DNA of 5,418 nucleotides from JBFKUL01 sp041635755. Lineage in GTDB: Bacteria > Pseudomonadota > Gammaproteobacteria > Burkholderiales > SG8-39. Where the stretch lies: contig JBFKUL010000215.1 of NCBI GenBank assembly GCA_041635755.1, positions 1-5,418 of the forward strand, given 5' to 3'. Positions within the stretch are counted from its first letter, which is position 1. Each line of letters begins with the position of its first letter. Both the position numbers and the translations under genes were made by a program. Below, piece by piece: positions 5,322 to 5,418 of this stretch. The notes under the pieces are model-generated. The model saw only the letters and a program-made list of their open reading frames with translations. It made no database searches and was not told the origin of the DNA.

Positions 5322-5418
5322 GTGAGGTTCGAGCGCTAAAGGCACGGAAAGGATACGGTAGTTCGCTTCCACGACGAAGGCGATCGTTCCGATTCAGGCA
5401 GCTTTTTACGTTGCCGAA

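Overview
The window is GC-rich, gene-dense bacterial DNA and most likely comes from a betaproteobacterium. This is inferred from an EpsA-type LuxR regulator (a family I know mainly from Betaproteobacteria), a bactofilin, a lipid A Kdo-transferase (GT30) homologue, and CRP-type and sigma-54-type DNA sites. I cannot name a genus from the sequence alone.

Layout: positions 1-213 hold the 3' end of a plus-strand PLP-dependent aminotransferase. It converges on, and overlaps by 15 bp, a minus-strand bactofilin gene (199-747). Both stop codons lie inside one perfect palindrome. Upstream of the bactofilin (748-1077) is a noncoding region with a good sigma-54 (-24/-12) promoter match and two short palindromes. 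Next is a minus-strand epsA-like regulator (1078-2001), followed by about 730 bp with no convincing gene (2002-2734). That stretch contains a perfect TGTGA-N6-TCACA CRP-type site. The rest is a minus-strand two-gene unit: a Ser/Thr protein kinase with a C-terminal cyclic-nucleotide-binding domain (start near 5321, end 4029), then, after a 28-nt gap, a WaaA/KdtA-like glycosyltransferase (4000-2735).

The kinase/glycosyltransferase pair is the most unusual part. The transferase aligns without gaps to E. coli WaaA through its N-terminal catalytic region, yet Gly60 stands where WaaA has its catalytic Glu60. Several other conserved positions are also changed: Lys to Asp206, His to Cys238, His to Gln327 and Asn to Glu347. 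It therefore looks like a specialised or non-catalytic paralogue rather than the housekeeping Kdo transferase. The kinase keeps its ATP-binding and catalytic residues but is a non-RD kinase (HCD) fused to a CRP-like sensor domain. A working hypothesis is that a cyclic-nucleotide-gated kinase acts on, or is co-expressed with, a repurposed GT30 enzyme in envelope or surface-polysaccharide biology. The adjacent epsA-type regulator and bactofilin would fit a cell-surface theme, but no functional link between the three minus-strand units is shown by the sequence.
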